Of a DNA stretch of 64,000 bases, positions 35,750-48,000 are shown in pieces (within the stretch, counting starts at the first letter, position 1; the number at the start of each line of letters is the position of its first letter). The DNA comes from Cephalotus follicularis. Taxonomy: Eukaryota > Streptophyta > Magnoliopsida > Oxalidales > Cephalotaceae. A program made the translations under genes and the position numbers. The stretch covers positions 116,318-180,317 of the forward strand of contig BDDD01002291.1 of NCBI GenBank assembly GCA_001972305.1. Direction: 5' to 3'. The notes under the pieces were generated by a model. The model had not been told where the DNA came from, did not search any database, and worked only from the letters and a program-made list of their open reading frames with translations.

Positions 35750-36248
35750 TGTTGATGTCGAAATCAACTATACAACAATCCCCTGCGTGTAGAGGTTTGA
35801 TTTGTTGAAGGAAATGCCGTGAATGCTCCGAGAATGGTGTTTTAAGATCCTACCTGCACACAAGAAGCAAACGAAACAAAGGTCCATGAGGTTTTACTCC
35901 CGGGGACTCTCCGATGCTAAAGTCAGATAGTGGCAAAGAAGAAACAATAAGGTTCTTTAAGTCTTATATTGATCGACCTGTGTAAAGTGTTTTGTTGTGG
36001 TATTTATAGGATCACCTAGTTGTAACTGTCTCCCCACGACCTGCTTGCGTTACAGAGATGATTATTGTACCCCTAGGAAAACGGCCGATGATCTCGTTCA
36101 TTTCCTTATTTGGCGCCGAGACGTTATCTCGTGCGTTACCATTATGGATTTGAACTGCTTGAGCACGTGGCTGTATCTCCATAGGACACATGACTGAATT
36201 TCCAGAGGACATGTGGCATTTTATTTGGGTAGAAATTTTCCCATATCA
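35750..36248 (-). repeat. Tat 5' LTR (499 bp)
   Basis: Starts TGATATGGGAAAATTTC and ends CGACATCAACA on the minus strand. CCTATAAATACC (about 36011-36000) is a TATA box in the minus orientation, consistent with transcription into gag. It is flanked by TSD TCACC at 36249-36253. Confidence 0.9.
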
Positions 36249-38212
36249 TCACCGAAAAAAGGTTTTTAGATCTATTTCACCCTTTTTTAGAACTAACGAT
36301 CTTAGGATGGTCTAAATGCTTTCAAATTGAAATATGTTGTTGTTATACTTTTCTAAAAGCTTCCCCTAGAGTTTTGTTTCAATCGGATTTGAAAAATGTT
36401 GTGAAAATCAAAAGTTATGTTGTTTTTGGGTTTACTAATAAAAGACTGATTTCTGCTGAATTCGAGTTGTCAATCGACTGGAGCCTTATCCCATTCGACT
36501 GGAAGAATTAAAATTATGCCAAATCCTACTGTATTGACCATAGCTGACAGGAGGTTCCTCCAATCGACTGGAATGCCCCTCTGCACTCAAAGTACTGTTT
36601 TCACCTAAAAAGTCATGTTTTGCTCGTTTTCTCAAACGGTTTTCAACGGGAGTCTTTCAATGCTCAAATAACATCTTTTTCAACATATTTTACCATATTT
36701 CAATATGTTTAACAAAAAATTTGACCAATTGATTAAAATGTTTTGAAATGTAATGTTTTACGAAGGTTTTCTCTGATGTAGCTCGTTTGAGACTTTTTAC
36801 TTGTTTTCCTCAAACGATCATTTTCGTGAGCCTTCTAAAGTGTGAATCTAACCTCTATGTAAACATATTTTACATTGAGTGAATGATTTTTTACAATTTT
36901 TTCTACAATGGCTTAGTAAAGGATAAGGGAGAGTTCATAAAAGTGTTCACCGTAGAGTGAACTGTAACTTCTAATCAAGTATGCTAAGCGTCGATCTACA
37001 GTCCATTGATCTCTCTGATAGAGTTACTCATAGTACGTGATTGATCGAGCTCCCTGAATAACCCTAGAGTTGTGTGTCACATTTAGGGGGCTAGATATTT
37101 TGCCTTTGAGCTGTGAGCCACCTTGAAAAGAGGGACTTGAGACTCGCATAAAGCTACTGTCGGTGAACTGATAGGTGACTAGATGTATAACCCTAGAGCT
37201 GTGTGTCACATTCAGGAGGTTAGATGTCCTTATCCTAGAGCTGTGTGCCACCTTTAAAGGACTTGAGACTTATGATGAGATTTGGTATGCTATGTATGTC
37301 ATGATATGACTTGTATGAATAAATCTGTAACTAGTTGAGACCTACCAATCTCAATGGTAGAAAACTAGTTCTAGTTGAACCCTATTGATTTCAATGGTAG
37401 ACAACTAGATGTCCTAAAGTTTGAGCTATCTGCCACCTTGAAAAAATTTAGACTTACAGATATTTGTATGTTTAGATTAACTGTTATATACGCTAGTATG
37501 GAACGATGTTATATAACTGATTAATTGTCTGATAGATGTATGGATATGAGTGTATGCTTAGGTTAACGATTTGTATATATACCGGTATTGGACGATTATA
37601 TATGATTTGGTTAATCACAACTATTATCATGCATTACTACATGACATGTGTATGAGTGTAATATTTGTTCAAGCATATTGCCATGACACTCATATATACT
37701 TGCGATACATGTTCATTATAAGCATGACGTTATTTCATGCTTGACCGTATGGCTAATCTAACATTCGAAATGAGGCACCTATAATGTGTTCAGGTTCATA
37801 TGAGGTAGGAGCAGGTAGCAATGGTTAAGGACATGACTATCAATGAAAGTAAAGTTGCACGGAGCATAGGTTTAAGATATTCTGTTTAATGTGATAGTAT
37901 TCTGTAAGGATTTGTAATGAGTAAAGTTAATACATAGACTAGTTATGAGATGTATGAAATGACCAAAGAGTAATGATTTGTATAAGTGTATTGAGTCTGT
38001 ATGTATATGTCAAGAATCTGTAGAGATATTTATAAGTAATTGAAAGGATATTTAAGAGTATTCGAATAGATATACACGCATATTCATAAAGTTTAAAGTT
38101 TTAATTGTTTTTTGCCGTATACAATAGATTTAACTAGTACCCGACTTATAGATTAAGAGACTGAATGGGTTTGTAGTGATGTCACGGACCTCAACCAGAT
38201 TCGAGTGTTATA

Positions 38213-41160
38213 GCTGTGCTAAATTGGAATTTTTTTAATTTAATGTAAAATGACGTTTGTGTTTCCCTCAAAATTGACCAAAACGTTGGTGGGGGGTACG
38301 CTAAATTGGATTTTTCCAATTCAATATAAAACGACGTTGTTTTGGGGTTTCTCCTAAATTGATTTAACAGAGTGCGAAAATTAAGACAAATTCAAATATG
38401 GTATGTTTAATTGAAAATAAAAAAAATGTTGTCCATTAAAATAAAGAAATATTAAAATGTGAGAGCTTAAAAGGGGATTTTCCCTACTTTTTAATTTTTA
38501 GTTTCTTTTTCTTTTGTATGAATTTGTTGCTATTTATATTTCAGTAACACATTTTATCATGTATATGATTTTATTGAGGAATGTTGTTTATAATCTAAAA
38601 TTATTATTTTGGTTTTAACTTTTAGTCTTCTCAAAAAAAAATTGGTGTGATTTTACTGTTATTTATATATCATGAATTTAGTTTTTTTTTTAGTTTTTTT
38701 TTGTCAATTTTCAAATTCGATATTTTTCTATTATTTAATGTGTATAACTACAAATATTAAGACTAGTTAAATGCAAGTACTATAATGGTGTCAGAGAGGC
38801 CTTGAATAATTATTGACCGTTTGGTGTTCTCTTTCGTCTCTTTGTTTTTAAATATTACACACAAAAAAAGGAAAATTTTAATCCATTTAAACACTTTTCT
38901 CCCTCTATTAGTTTTTCGCTAGATAAAGTCATTTGACATGCCAAACAAATTAGTAAAATTTATTAAAAATCTAAGAATGCCCTCGTCTTCAACCCTAAGC
39001 ACTTGTTTTAACCCAAAAAAAACCCCAAAAAAATGGATGGTGATCATGGCTTCTGTGGTGGTGCTGGTTGCACTTTTTCTTGTTTTTCAATTCAACCCTT
39101 TATTCAATACCAAGATCATATTCCACCATTGCCAAACACCACCAAGGTTCAACCACCACTTTCAAGCACTTTCGACCACCGCCATCACGTGCAAGCACTA
39201 ATGAGCACCACTGCACCTCATCACCATCACTACACCTAGCACCAAGTACTCTGACAGGACCAAACCCAAAACCGTTACACAACCAATTCAATACAAAGCA
39301 TATTTACAGAACCGATTGAATCAAAATAATTTACAGAACCAATCCAAGCATTACAAAGCAAAGAAATATATGTTTACAAAACAAATATTACCCATCCATG
39401 CATTATGCTATAACTTTGCTACCACCAACAAGGGTGATAAGCGTTTAATTGATCCGATAAATTATTTAGATAGACAGTTTATCACGTGATATGTAGACAT
39501 AATTCATAATAAAAAATGTTAATTATAAAACCCCCTAAAAGTTTCAACCGTTAACACATTAGTCTAGTTAAGGGAACAAACTATCGTCACCTAGCCCTCA
39601 AACTCCTTGTTGAACCACCATTAACAGCAAGCAAATGTGGTCTTGAGCACCATAGGCTCCATTACACATAAACCCACAAACTTGCTCGCGAAGAGGAGAC
39701 GCACAACGCCCCATGAAAGTAAACCAGTCCCAATCGAGAGAGACGAGACTGATGTATTAAGCCTTTACACGACCATGAGCCTCACTGGTGAACACCAACT
39801 CCAATCTTGAGGGCGAGATCCACACCATCGCCGCTAGCGTTGTCTTCTCTAACAACGCCAGTAACGGGGTCACTCAACAACAAGAACGAGATCACCAAAT
39901 TGGTCCAACAACACAAAACCCATCACCTACCCGAGCCTTCAGCACCCAAAGCCACCATCGCAACCGCTGTGTTCGCCTAATGACATCACCTGTTCCTCGA
40001 TTTGATTGGATCAACTCGAATCCTAAAGCTCCAGTAAGTGGTGTGTTTTGACTTCGAAGTCGATAGTTGATTAGCTTTTTTGGTGAAGGATGAGAAGAGA
40101 AAGGGGGACATTTTAGTCATGTAAAATTTTCAAACGGATTAAGACCTCAAAAGAGTTTTTATAATTTATCCTAATAAAAAAGATACATCATTATACTGTC
40201 ACATTATCATCTTTAAAACTTTCAAAACTAATGATATGACATTCTGTGTGCTACATGATAAATTGCGTCTAACCAAGAATTTTCCGATGAATCTGACTAT
40301 TGGTGTGCCCTCTTGCAAATGCCTCTTTGAACAGTGAGATTAGACAGAGGTTCCACAAATATCCACATCCTCTCTCGGTGCTTTCAACGGCTACATGCCC
40401 GCCGTACCTCATCCCCTCTTACTTCTTAATGTAGGACTGACTGCATTATACTCTTCACAAACTGATTTCTCTAGCTAGGTGGTGGTTTACCTAAAGCACA
40501 TTGAATCCCTTCTAGTCCTGCTGCAACTGGCTTAAACGTATGAAGAAGATGTTGCCAAATACATCTTTATTCGTCACTTGAGTGACAGCTTCTACTACGG
40601 AGTGTTAGTGGGGCTCCCAACTTACTTCAAAATACGGCAGGAAAACTTGTATGTGTGACATGCTGTCTCGAACTACAAATATATTTTCATTAACATCCCT
40701 AAGGCTAGTATCAAGATTTCCAACAGGGAATTGACCTGTTTGGATGGCCCACGGAGTAAGGAATAAAGGATATATATAGCTGTTTCTGATCGTCAAGGCC
40801 AATAGACGACCAACTCTTGTATTTTTTTGGATAAAAATACCGGATGCCCCATCTTATGACCAAAATGAAAGAATAAATTGTAAAAAAAAAAAAAACAATG
40901 TCATTACTCAGGACTACCATTACAAAAAAAAAAAGTAAATAAGTAAATAAGGCAAGTCTGTTAATTGCAGTAATTACTAAATATTTATTCGTTGTTCTCA
41001 AGGAAGAAGCTGCAAAAATGCAGGCAGCAAAAACTGAAATGTAGGCTTAAAAGGCTAGTATAAGGTTAAATATTTTAGCAATGAAAAAGTGACAAGGAGC
41101 AATATAGTTACCGGGGTGGATTCAGATGGCAGATGTTAAAAACCAAAAGATGAAAGAAAA
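38213..41160. other. AT-rich intergenic DNA, no convincing gene
   Basis: At 38213-38370 two imperfect copies of an about 85-bp piece begin GCTAAATTGGA and include AAAYGACGTT. At 38938-39201 an ATG frame of 87 codons contains one strong hydrophobic stretch (VIMASVVVLVALFLVFQF) after a basic segment, like a type II signal anchor, but no domain follows. Frames at 39788-40051 and 40605-41001 look accidental. I see no RNA gene. Confidence 0.5.
38938..39201 (+). other. Orphan ORF with a signal-anchor-like segment
   Basis: 87 codons from ATG: a basic N-terminus of about 35 residues, then a hydrophobic stretch of about 18 residues, then a His/Pro/Thr-rich tail. This is the shape of the first exon of a Golgi type II membrane protein. 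No splice partner or family match is visible downstream, so it may be a gene remnant or chance. Confidence 0.2.
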
Positions 41161-41163
41161 ACT

Positions 41164-42570
41164 TTAATCCCTATGTAAGGCATCCTCAAGTTCCAGTTCG
41201 ATCCCTACACAATTTTTGATAGAGTGAGTAGCATGACAGGGTATTCTGCATTTTCCCTGTAACTCCTTGAATCTGTTAACATCAAAATTGAGCTTCTTGA
41301 ACAGTTTTCTCTGCCTTGAGAGAAATAGCCTCTTCAAAAGGTCTTGGTAAGTTGGGTCTCTGGAAGTGAACAAAAAGTAGGCATAGCCTATGACTATGCC
41401 AATGGTTGTGGTGAAAAATGCAATGGGTTCCATTACATCCCATGAGAATTCCCAGAAGGTGAGGCGGAAGAAGAGACCAACTTGCAGCACAGACAACCCA
41501 AGCCCAGACCAGAGGATGCGTCGGACCTGCTTATGTGCCAATACGTCGATTTCTTCCTTCTTCTCCTGCAGCTTCTTCAGCTCATCCCTCATTGGGTCAT
41601 TTTCAGGAGTCAGAGCAAGGGGCACTGCTCTTCTAACCAGATCCACCACCTGCATATTATAGAATGAGATAAAGAAACAACAAACAATGAAAGAGAGCAG
41701 TATTATTCCCTAATAACTATCCATTCCATCCAAGGCAACTAAAAAATACAGACAACAAAATACTAGCAATTCAGTATGTTGAGCAGAATGAAATCAAAGG
41801 ATACAAAGTGGACTTGGAGCGCATATTGGGTATTAAACAAAAGTTAGTTAAATGGAGGAAGAATTGTAAAATCCAAGAGATGAATAGTAATTAATTGAAA
41901 ATTTTAACTAAGCAGATGGCAGAATGAAAAAACGCATGTTGTCATAGTCTGTAGATGTTGGGGGAATTAATAAACACAGAAAAAAAAATTGAAAAAGTGA
42001 GTGGGAATATAAAGGTAAACAACGAATCTGAAGATAAGAATAAAAAATAAATAAAAGAAGAAAGAATCTAATGATTAAAAAAGACAAGAGAAAAAAGGGA
42101 GAGCGTGAATATGATGATAAGTGAGGATCTGAGTAGTGGAAGTAGGTGGTAATAAGGTGACTTAAAAATACCTTGTCTGGATGAAGATAAACCTTGTCGC
42201 GGAAGAGAAGGACGACGCCAGCCTCATCAAGGACACGAGCGAAGGCCGTGGCCTCATCTTGAGATCTGGCGACCCCCATGGTCTCGCACGCCTCCAGAAG
42301 CTCCGCGTAACCGATCATCTCCTTCCCTTCCATCCCCAGCTTCGTCTTCAGCGATTGCACGTTCACGAGCCTCATCACCTTCTTAGCCTCTGCGAATGTC
42401 ATCTCATCACTCTTTTTCTTTTTCGATGAATCATCATCATCTTCTCCTCCACATGGTGGTGTTGGTGTTGTTGACAGTGCAGCAATAAGTCTCCTCGTCT
42501 TCGGCCTCCCAACTGTCGAACATACCCCCTGCTTCAATACCCCACCCCCCGACCACAATCTCCTCCACAT
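41164..42570 (-). CDS. MCU: Mitochondrial calcium uniporter pore protein (MCU), two exons
   Basis: Pore-forming subunit of the Ca2+ channel of the inner mitochondrial membrane. Exon 1 is 42570-42172 (133 codons, ATG to HPDK); exon 2 is 41649-41164 (161 codons and TAA). The intron is GT-AG, phase 0. Residues 1 to about 40 are Arg/Ser/Leu-rich without early acids, a likely mitochondrial transit peptide. An acidic-basic tract [10 protein letters not shown] follows. The matrix domain is about 55-140. A coiled coil is near [14 protein letters not shown]. The first membrane helix is about 178-196, the selectivity filter WDVMEP at 203-208 is intact (Asp and Glu rings), and the second helix about 209-227 is [17 protein letters not shown]. 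The C-terminus [14 protein letters not shown] is typical of plant MCUs. Total 294 residues, slightly short for the plant family. Plants have several MCU paralogues, so the exact member is not set. Confidence 0.93.
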
Positions 42571-43739
42571 ACTCTTTTTCTTCTTTTTCTTATTTATTTA
42601 TTTATATAAAACAATAACTGCCATTCCCTATCCTTCAACAAATAAACAAGTACAAGTTAAAAGTTACATCCATCAAGCAAGGCTGCAACATGATACGGTC
42701 GATGGGGAGAGAGAGAGCATGTGAGATTTCATTTCTGAGTGAGTTTCTTATATATATATATATATTTATTTATTTATCCTGTTTTTTTTAAAGCCTTTTT
42801 GATATTCGCTCTTTGCCCTAAATCAGTAAATAACAAAATAATAGTAGCACACGCTGGATGGGTAAGATCCCATTATGTAGGCATCCGCCTTCGTCTTCTC
42901 CCAACTGCTTTTGACTCGTCCTGCACCACCCGCGCCCACCCTCATTATATCTAAATAGATTTTAATCAATTAGATTAAAGTTATGATGAGTTCTTAACAA
43001 TCAGCCTTCCTATATCAGACAGGGCACGGCAAAGACAATGCATCCTAACCTAGACCTAACACTGGCTAAAGGTTGCTATCAGTCAACTGCTAAAACAACA
43101 TCCTCACACTCGCCTTAGACACGTAAACACGGTTTCTGTCGACTCTTAGCCGGTTCTCACTCCCTACTTCAATTGTTAGGTAAAATTATTTTGCCTTAAT
43201 CAATAATACAGTAAATATTAATTAAGGGTTTTGTAAACATAATAAAGAGTACTCTTTAAGCAATTTTTTTAATTGGTTAATCATCTTAGCAATTCAACTA
43301 GTAGCAAAGACACAAGACCCTGACATTCTAATGATTTTTTTTTTTTAAAAATCTTTATATATGAAAAATAAGGAAAAAATATTATATAAGAATTTTTTTT
43401 TTAATACCCCTCAATTATTTAAAATTTTTGCTTTAGTCCTCTCAAATTTTTATGATTGGATCCGTCGCTAACCATACGTGAATAGCATTATGAATTATTA
43501 AAATAATATTTTATTAAGAGCTTGACTAATAAGAGATAAACACATAAAAAATGAGTACAACTTTCAACACACATCGTAAATAGAATTGAAAATCAAACTC
43601 ACTTTTTATGTATTTTAATTTGAGATGAGTATCGTATCTAAAAGCCTAGTAATAATTAGGTTGAGGCCTAGTAATAATTAGGTTGAGGAAAATTAAACAA
43701 ACTGTAAAATGTAAAATAAATTTCACTGGTATTTCCTAC

Positions 43740-43935
43740 TAGAATAATTCTATTGATTCCGAAAGATTTTTTCAAAATTTTTTCTGAAAGTGATATGATC
43801 AAATATCATTAGTTATATTTTATACATTTTCAAACATCAGTTATGACTTTTTAAAACATGATAATGATATTTGACCATATCACTTCTGATTTTTTTTTTT
43901 TAAAAAAATCTTTAAGAATCCACAGAATTATTCTA
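43740..43935. mobile_element. Fold-back MITE-like element with about 70-bp inverted arms
   Basis: The left arm TAGAATAATTCTATTGATTC... ending CAAATATCATTA (43740-43811) is nearly complementary to the right arm ending GAATTATTCTA (about 43862-43935). The arms are separated by about 50 bp. If TA is the target duplication the ends are GAATAATTC/GAATTATTC. It has no coding capacity. Size, AT content and structure suit a non-autonomous Tc1/mariner-type (Stowaway) MITE. Confidence 0.65.
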
Positions 43936-44318
43936 TCATTACCATCATTTCTAGTTGAACTTGCTTGGTATAAAATTAAATAAACTTAACAAACAAACTT
44001 GGATCAACTAATCTAACTTGCCTATTTGACTCAACAATACACTATCTTTTATTAGTAAACAATCTTTGTTTGGGAATTTTTATTTTGATTCGAAATATAT
44101 ATCATCAAATATTTTATATAGAGTCGATAAGAGATAAGAAAAAACTGTGAACTCATAAATTGAAAATAATATAAACACTTATATATACTATGACGAACTC
44201 TAGTACAAAATCGATATGAGATATAAGACTTTCATATAAGACATTCACTTTTGAAAACCATACCGACCGGTCTAACCAGTTTGTACTAGATCCGAACCCC
44301 CATCGGTCTTGTAACTCT

Positions 44319-44420
44319 CTAAAACCTTTTTTAGCTTTAACCTAAGTTGAATTAGATTGATCCGACAATCTAAAACCGTTTTTAGCTTTAACCCAAGTTA
44401 AATTAGATTGATCTGATAAT
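44319..44420. repeat. 51-bp tandem duplication
   Basis: Copies 44319-44369 and 44370-44420 start CTAAAACC and end GAT...AAT, with about five differences. Function unknown. Confidence 0.8.
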
Positions 44421-45054
44421 CTAACTGATCAGACCAACTTGATCGATTCGACCGACCAAATCAGCCCAAACCTAACCATCTTGACGGGTCGATAACCGAT
44501 CCAATTTTAAAACATTAACACAACAATATTCCTCTAAGTTAGCTTTGGTACCAAATGTCACGTTCAACACGATCATACACAAGGTATATAGCTATTTATC
44601 CACTTCAGCCCATTGGACCTAACTGTTTCGTCCAAAAGACACCTCTCATATTAAAGGTAATATGAACACATACCCATGCGAAAGTCAAAGCTCCATTCTA
44701 TGACCCAGCATTTCTCTCCTAAAGTTATAATGGCAATGTGCCACTCACATGCTTTACTCAAAGTTGATAGATAACCTTACTAACAAAACTTGATATAAAG
44801 ATAATTTGGCACTTTGTACAAATCAAAGTTTCAAACAGCATCCTTAGAATTTGGTAAAACTTGAAGTAATTTGTCCAAAAATTACATTCCTATCTGGTTT
44901 ACAACATGGCAAGCACTTCCCATCGAATTACAACATGACAAGAAAGAATTTACAATTGAATAAATAATTTCGACTTTAATTTAATTCTCATTCTTTTATA
45001 CACCAAAACAAGTACTACACATTTCGCATGGCCACCGGCGTACAAGTGTTTGGA

Positions 45055-48000
45055 TCATTGATTGTGACTTGCTTTGTAAAGAGTTTTAATCATACCTTTA
45101 GCAATCTTCCAAAACCATACAACATTCATCACAGCCAATAGAGGAGGCACCACAAGCAAGCAATAGAAGCCAAATGGAAAAACTTTCTTCACCTGAAACA
45201 AAGATGGAACAAAGTAATGCAAAGTCATACTACTATAGAGGGAGAGATAGACTACTCAAGTATTTGGACATTAGCTGGAACTCATCTATTATAGTATAGG
45301 GATTTCAGGATTTTCAGATAATGTCAGACTCTTATACTACCCAAATTGAGGATTGATGAGAGAGATTTTGTAATTTAAAAACTGAAACATTGTAGCAAAT
45401 GATAAATACTAGAATCTTTTAGGTAGAAAAGCCAACGAAGTGTGCTTTGGCAAAAAAAATTTGACATGTCAAAAACATGGTGATTCACATCTACGTCACT
45501 CACCAATACAAATCAATCAACACCTCTAAAACATGACATTGCAGTAGCTAGGTTCTGTCAAATTCTTACAAATTGACCATCCCAGGAAAACCGCCTTTAG
45601 TCCAGTAATACAGAAGGGACCAGCAAATATACCTTAAAGGCCCTTATAGTTGCTAATAAGTATCCTTATCATTAGCTTAAATCAACAAAGCATGGCTTAT
45701 TCCTACAAACTAAGATGCATTTGAATTTTAAACAAAGCCTGGATCAATTTATAATTGTGTGCAACCTTGAGGACTAAATTGGAATTAATGCTAAAATAAG
45801 ATATAAAAAACTTTGGTATTTAAACATTTAAGAAAGGATTTAACCGTAAAGCACCACTCACCTGATCAAAATGGACTAGCATGTGGACGAAGAAGTAGAT
45901 GAACAAAAGAATCCTCGCAACCTGAAGGCAACAAAAGTCCATGTACAATCATTTCGGGTACATTAAAAGTGCAGTAAAATGAAATACAAAGCATAACAAT
46001 TTTTTAAAACAGACTTCCAGCTATACTAAAAAATCATATTGATCCCACCTATGGAAAGCAGTCATGGTCCAGTCCCAAGTTTCAACAAGATAAGCATAGG
46101 CTGCCTCGCAATTGATACAGATAATCATCCTTACAACCCTAAAGCACCATTTCCGCACAGGAATTTTTAATGAACTTTTACCAGTGGGCAATGCCAGAAA
46201 GCATGATCATGAATCATTCATTTTCAATCATCTTAAGGCTCCATTCGTTTGATGTCAATATGCCACTGAATCTGAAGCACTCAGATTTATGTTCATTAAG
46301 TCCATACGTTTTGTTATCAATTTAAGATCTTATTGGGTCTTTATACATCTGATTTATTAAGATATAGAATGGAGTTTGAAGTGCTCAGACATTAACTTAA
46401 TGAAAAATCTGGTCAAAAATATCCTCATTGAAATTTGAAAATCCCAACTTTACCTATCAAGCCTTTTATCTTCATTCGCATTCCCTTATCATTTTTCACC
46501 GCAGTAGCGGAACCAACAAAGTTCTGTTCTTCTTTTTCATTTTTTTATCTTTCATTCTTCTTTTTGTTTCTTTTCTGTTGATCCCTCTCCCAAATTTCTT
46601 GAAATTTTTTTATTTCATCTACTTTATTTTTTCACCAAAGATTCTTGATATCTTGATTTTTCTTAGATAATCACTGATTTGCCTACCTATTTCATTTGCT
46701 ATTTTGTTTTCTTAATTTTTTTGGATTATTTGTTTAGAACTAGTTTGGTTTGTATCATAATTTTTTTGTAGCTTTAACTTGAGTCAAATGATGATGATTC
46801 AACTTTACAATTGAACTTCATATTTGATGAACACTCCATTTCTGCTAAAATGCTTGAAAAATTATTGACACTGTATTAAATGTTTTTTCATACTCCTTAA
46901 AGTGTTGTCATATTATGAATTAATCTGTAGCATATTGACATATACTATTTGATGAAAAAATATATCAATATGTTTAAATTGATAATTTAATAGAAATTTT
47001 GGATTATTTGCATGCTATAACAAATAAAAAATGTTTATATTTATAGTTGAGTTCTATTTTTATTAAAAACTCTATTATTAATGGCTTAGAAGGTCAAAAT
47101 AGAAAATAATATACTCAAATCTTTCAAACAGATCAATTATCAAACGATCTTAACCATTCGGTATTCAGTATTTAGATACTGTCTCTTAACTATTCAGAAC
47201 TATGCAGATGTTTATTCAGGTTCAGCACTTATCACTTTATGCAAACAAATGCATCCAAAATCACTAATTCAGTATATTGTAGCACTTACTAGTACTTAAA
47301 ATGAGGGGTGGGGAGAAACAATAAAATCTTGTTCAGATAAACAGAATATGCTCCTTGCCTGATTATGCCCCAGTTTTGTATGTATTCATGCCAACAAGCC
47401 CATAAGTAACCAAAAGCACACTCAATATATTGATAGCCAACTAAAAAAAATTGGGATTTGAGACAGTACCAACCACCCTATGAACAGGGCAACACCATTC
47501 CAGATGTATATTGAAGAGTTCTTCTGACCAGCAACATCTAAATACCTGGATATGTAGTGAAAAAGATAAGGAATTGTCGACAGTCAAAGGGGAAAAAATG
47601 AAATAGAACTTTAATGTTGAGTTTACCATCTTAGATTTACGAAAGGTGTTGTAATCTCGGAGAAGAGAACCATTAGTATGTAAAATTGTCCTTGAGCACT
47701 CATTAGTGAGAGAAAGATAGAAAGCATGGATAGACCATGGTGCATGACCTAATAATAGGAGTAAATAGAACAACATAGTTGGTCAACTATTTTGCATTCC
47801 CTTCTAAAGCACGTATCTGAGTTCATTGCTGAATGTGAAGGGTCACAAAGCTCAGAAAGTGATTGAACAACGAAGATAATTCTATTGACATTATAAATTA
47901 AACGGACAATCAAAACATTAGTAAACCAAAATTCATTTAAAAAATACAAAAACACCCCTTCACCTCTTTCATCTCTCTGTTTCTCTGTCTAGAATTGACT

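Larger units (their letters stand above)
17868..36248 (-). mobile_element. Tat-lineage Ty3/gypsy retrotransposon with nested insertions
   Basis: The element is bounded by the 5-bp duplication TCACC (17863-17867 and 36249-36253) and starts TGTTGATGTCGAAATC on +. Coding is on the minus strand: 5' LTR 36248-35750, PBS, gag 35707-34094, protease 34033-33095, RT 33076-31814, RNase H 31810-31424, integrase about 31408-30264. A long 3' spacer follows, with an antisense accessory ORF (26859-29257), and then the 3' LTR. The 3' LTR is interrupted at 17910 and resumes at 25919. The RT sequence (DFTDLKKACPEDHFPLP, YQRLVNKNFE) and the antisense ORF fit the Tat (Retand/Grande/RIRE2-type) lineage. Stops, frame changes and catalytic losses make it non-autonomous. 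Confidence 0.9.
17213..38212 (+). repeat. Probable old chromovirus-type LTR split by the Tat insertion
   Basis: The left part (about 17213-17867) has a pyrimidine-rich leader with (CT)n at 17583-17606, placed as in the solo LTR at 57420-59501. The right part (36254-38212) ends GATTCGAGTGTTATA, which aligns with the GGGTCCGGGCGTGACA end of that solo LTR, and the sequence upstream of both ends is also alike. Repeated CTAGAGCTGTGTG-type words fill 37060-37440. The left edge is a guess. Only about 2.6 kb is its own sequence; the rest is inserted. A degenerate solo LTR is the simplest reading. Confidence 0.4.
42571..45054. other. Intergenic between MCU and TLC gene 3' end
   Basis: MCU promoter side: a (TA)n run at about 42751-42766 and a GA tract near 42707-42717 (CT on the minus strand), possibly 5' UTR. 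43644-43687 is a 22-bp word in two exact tandem copies. 43740-43935 is a fold-back element. 44319-44420 is a 51-bp direct duplication. No gene is seen. Confidence 0.6.

Noticed and set aside
46428-46670. Hydrophobic 80-residue frame
   Set aside because: T-rich low-complexity DNA; Phe/Leu/Ile content follows from base composition.
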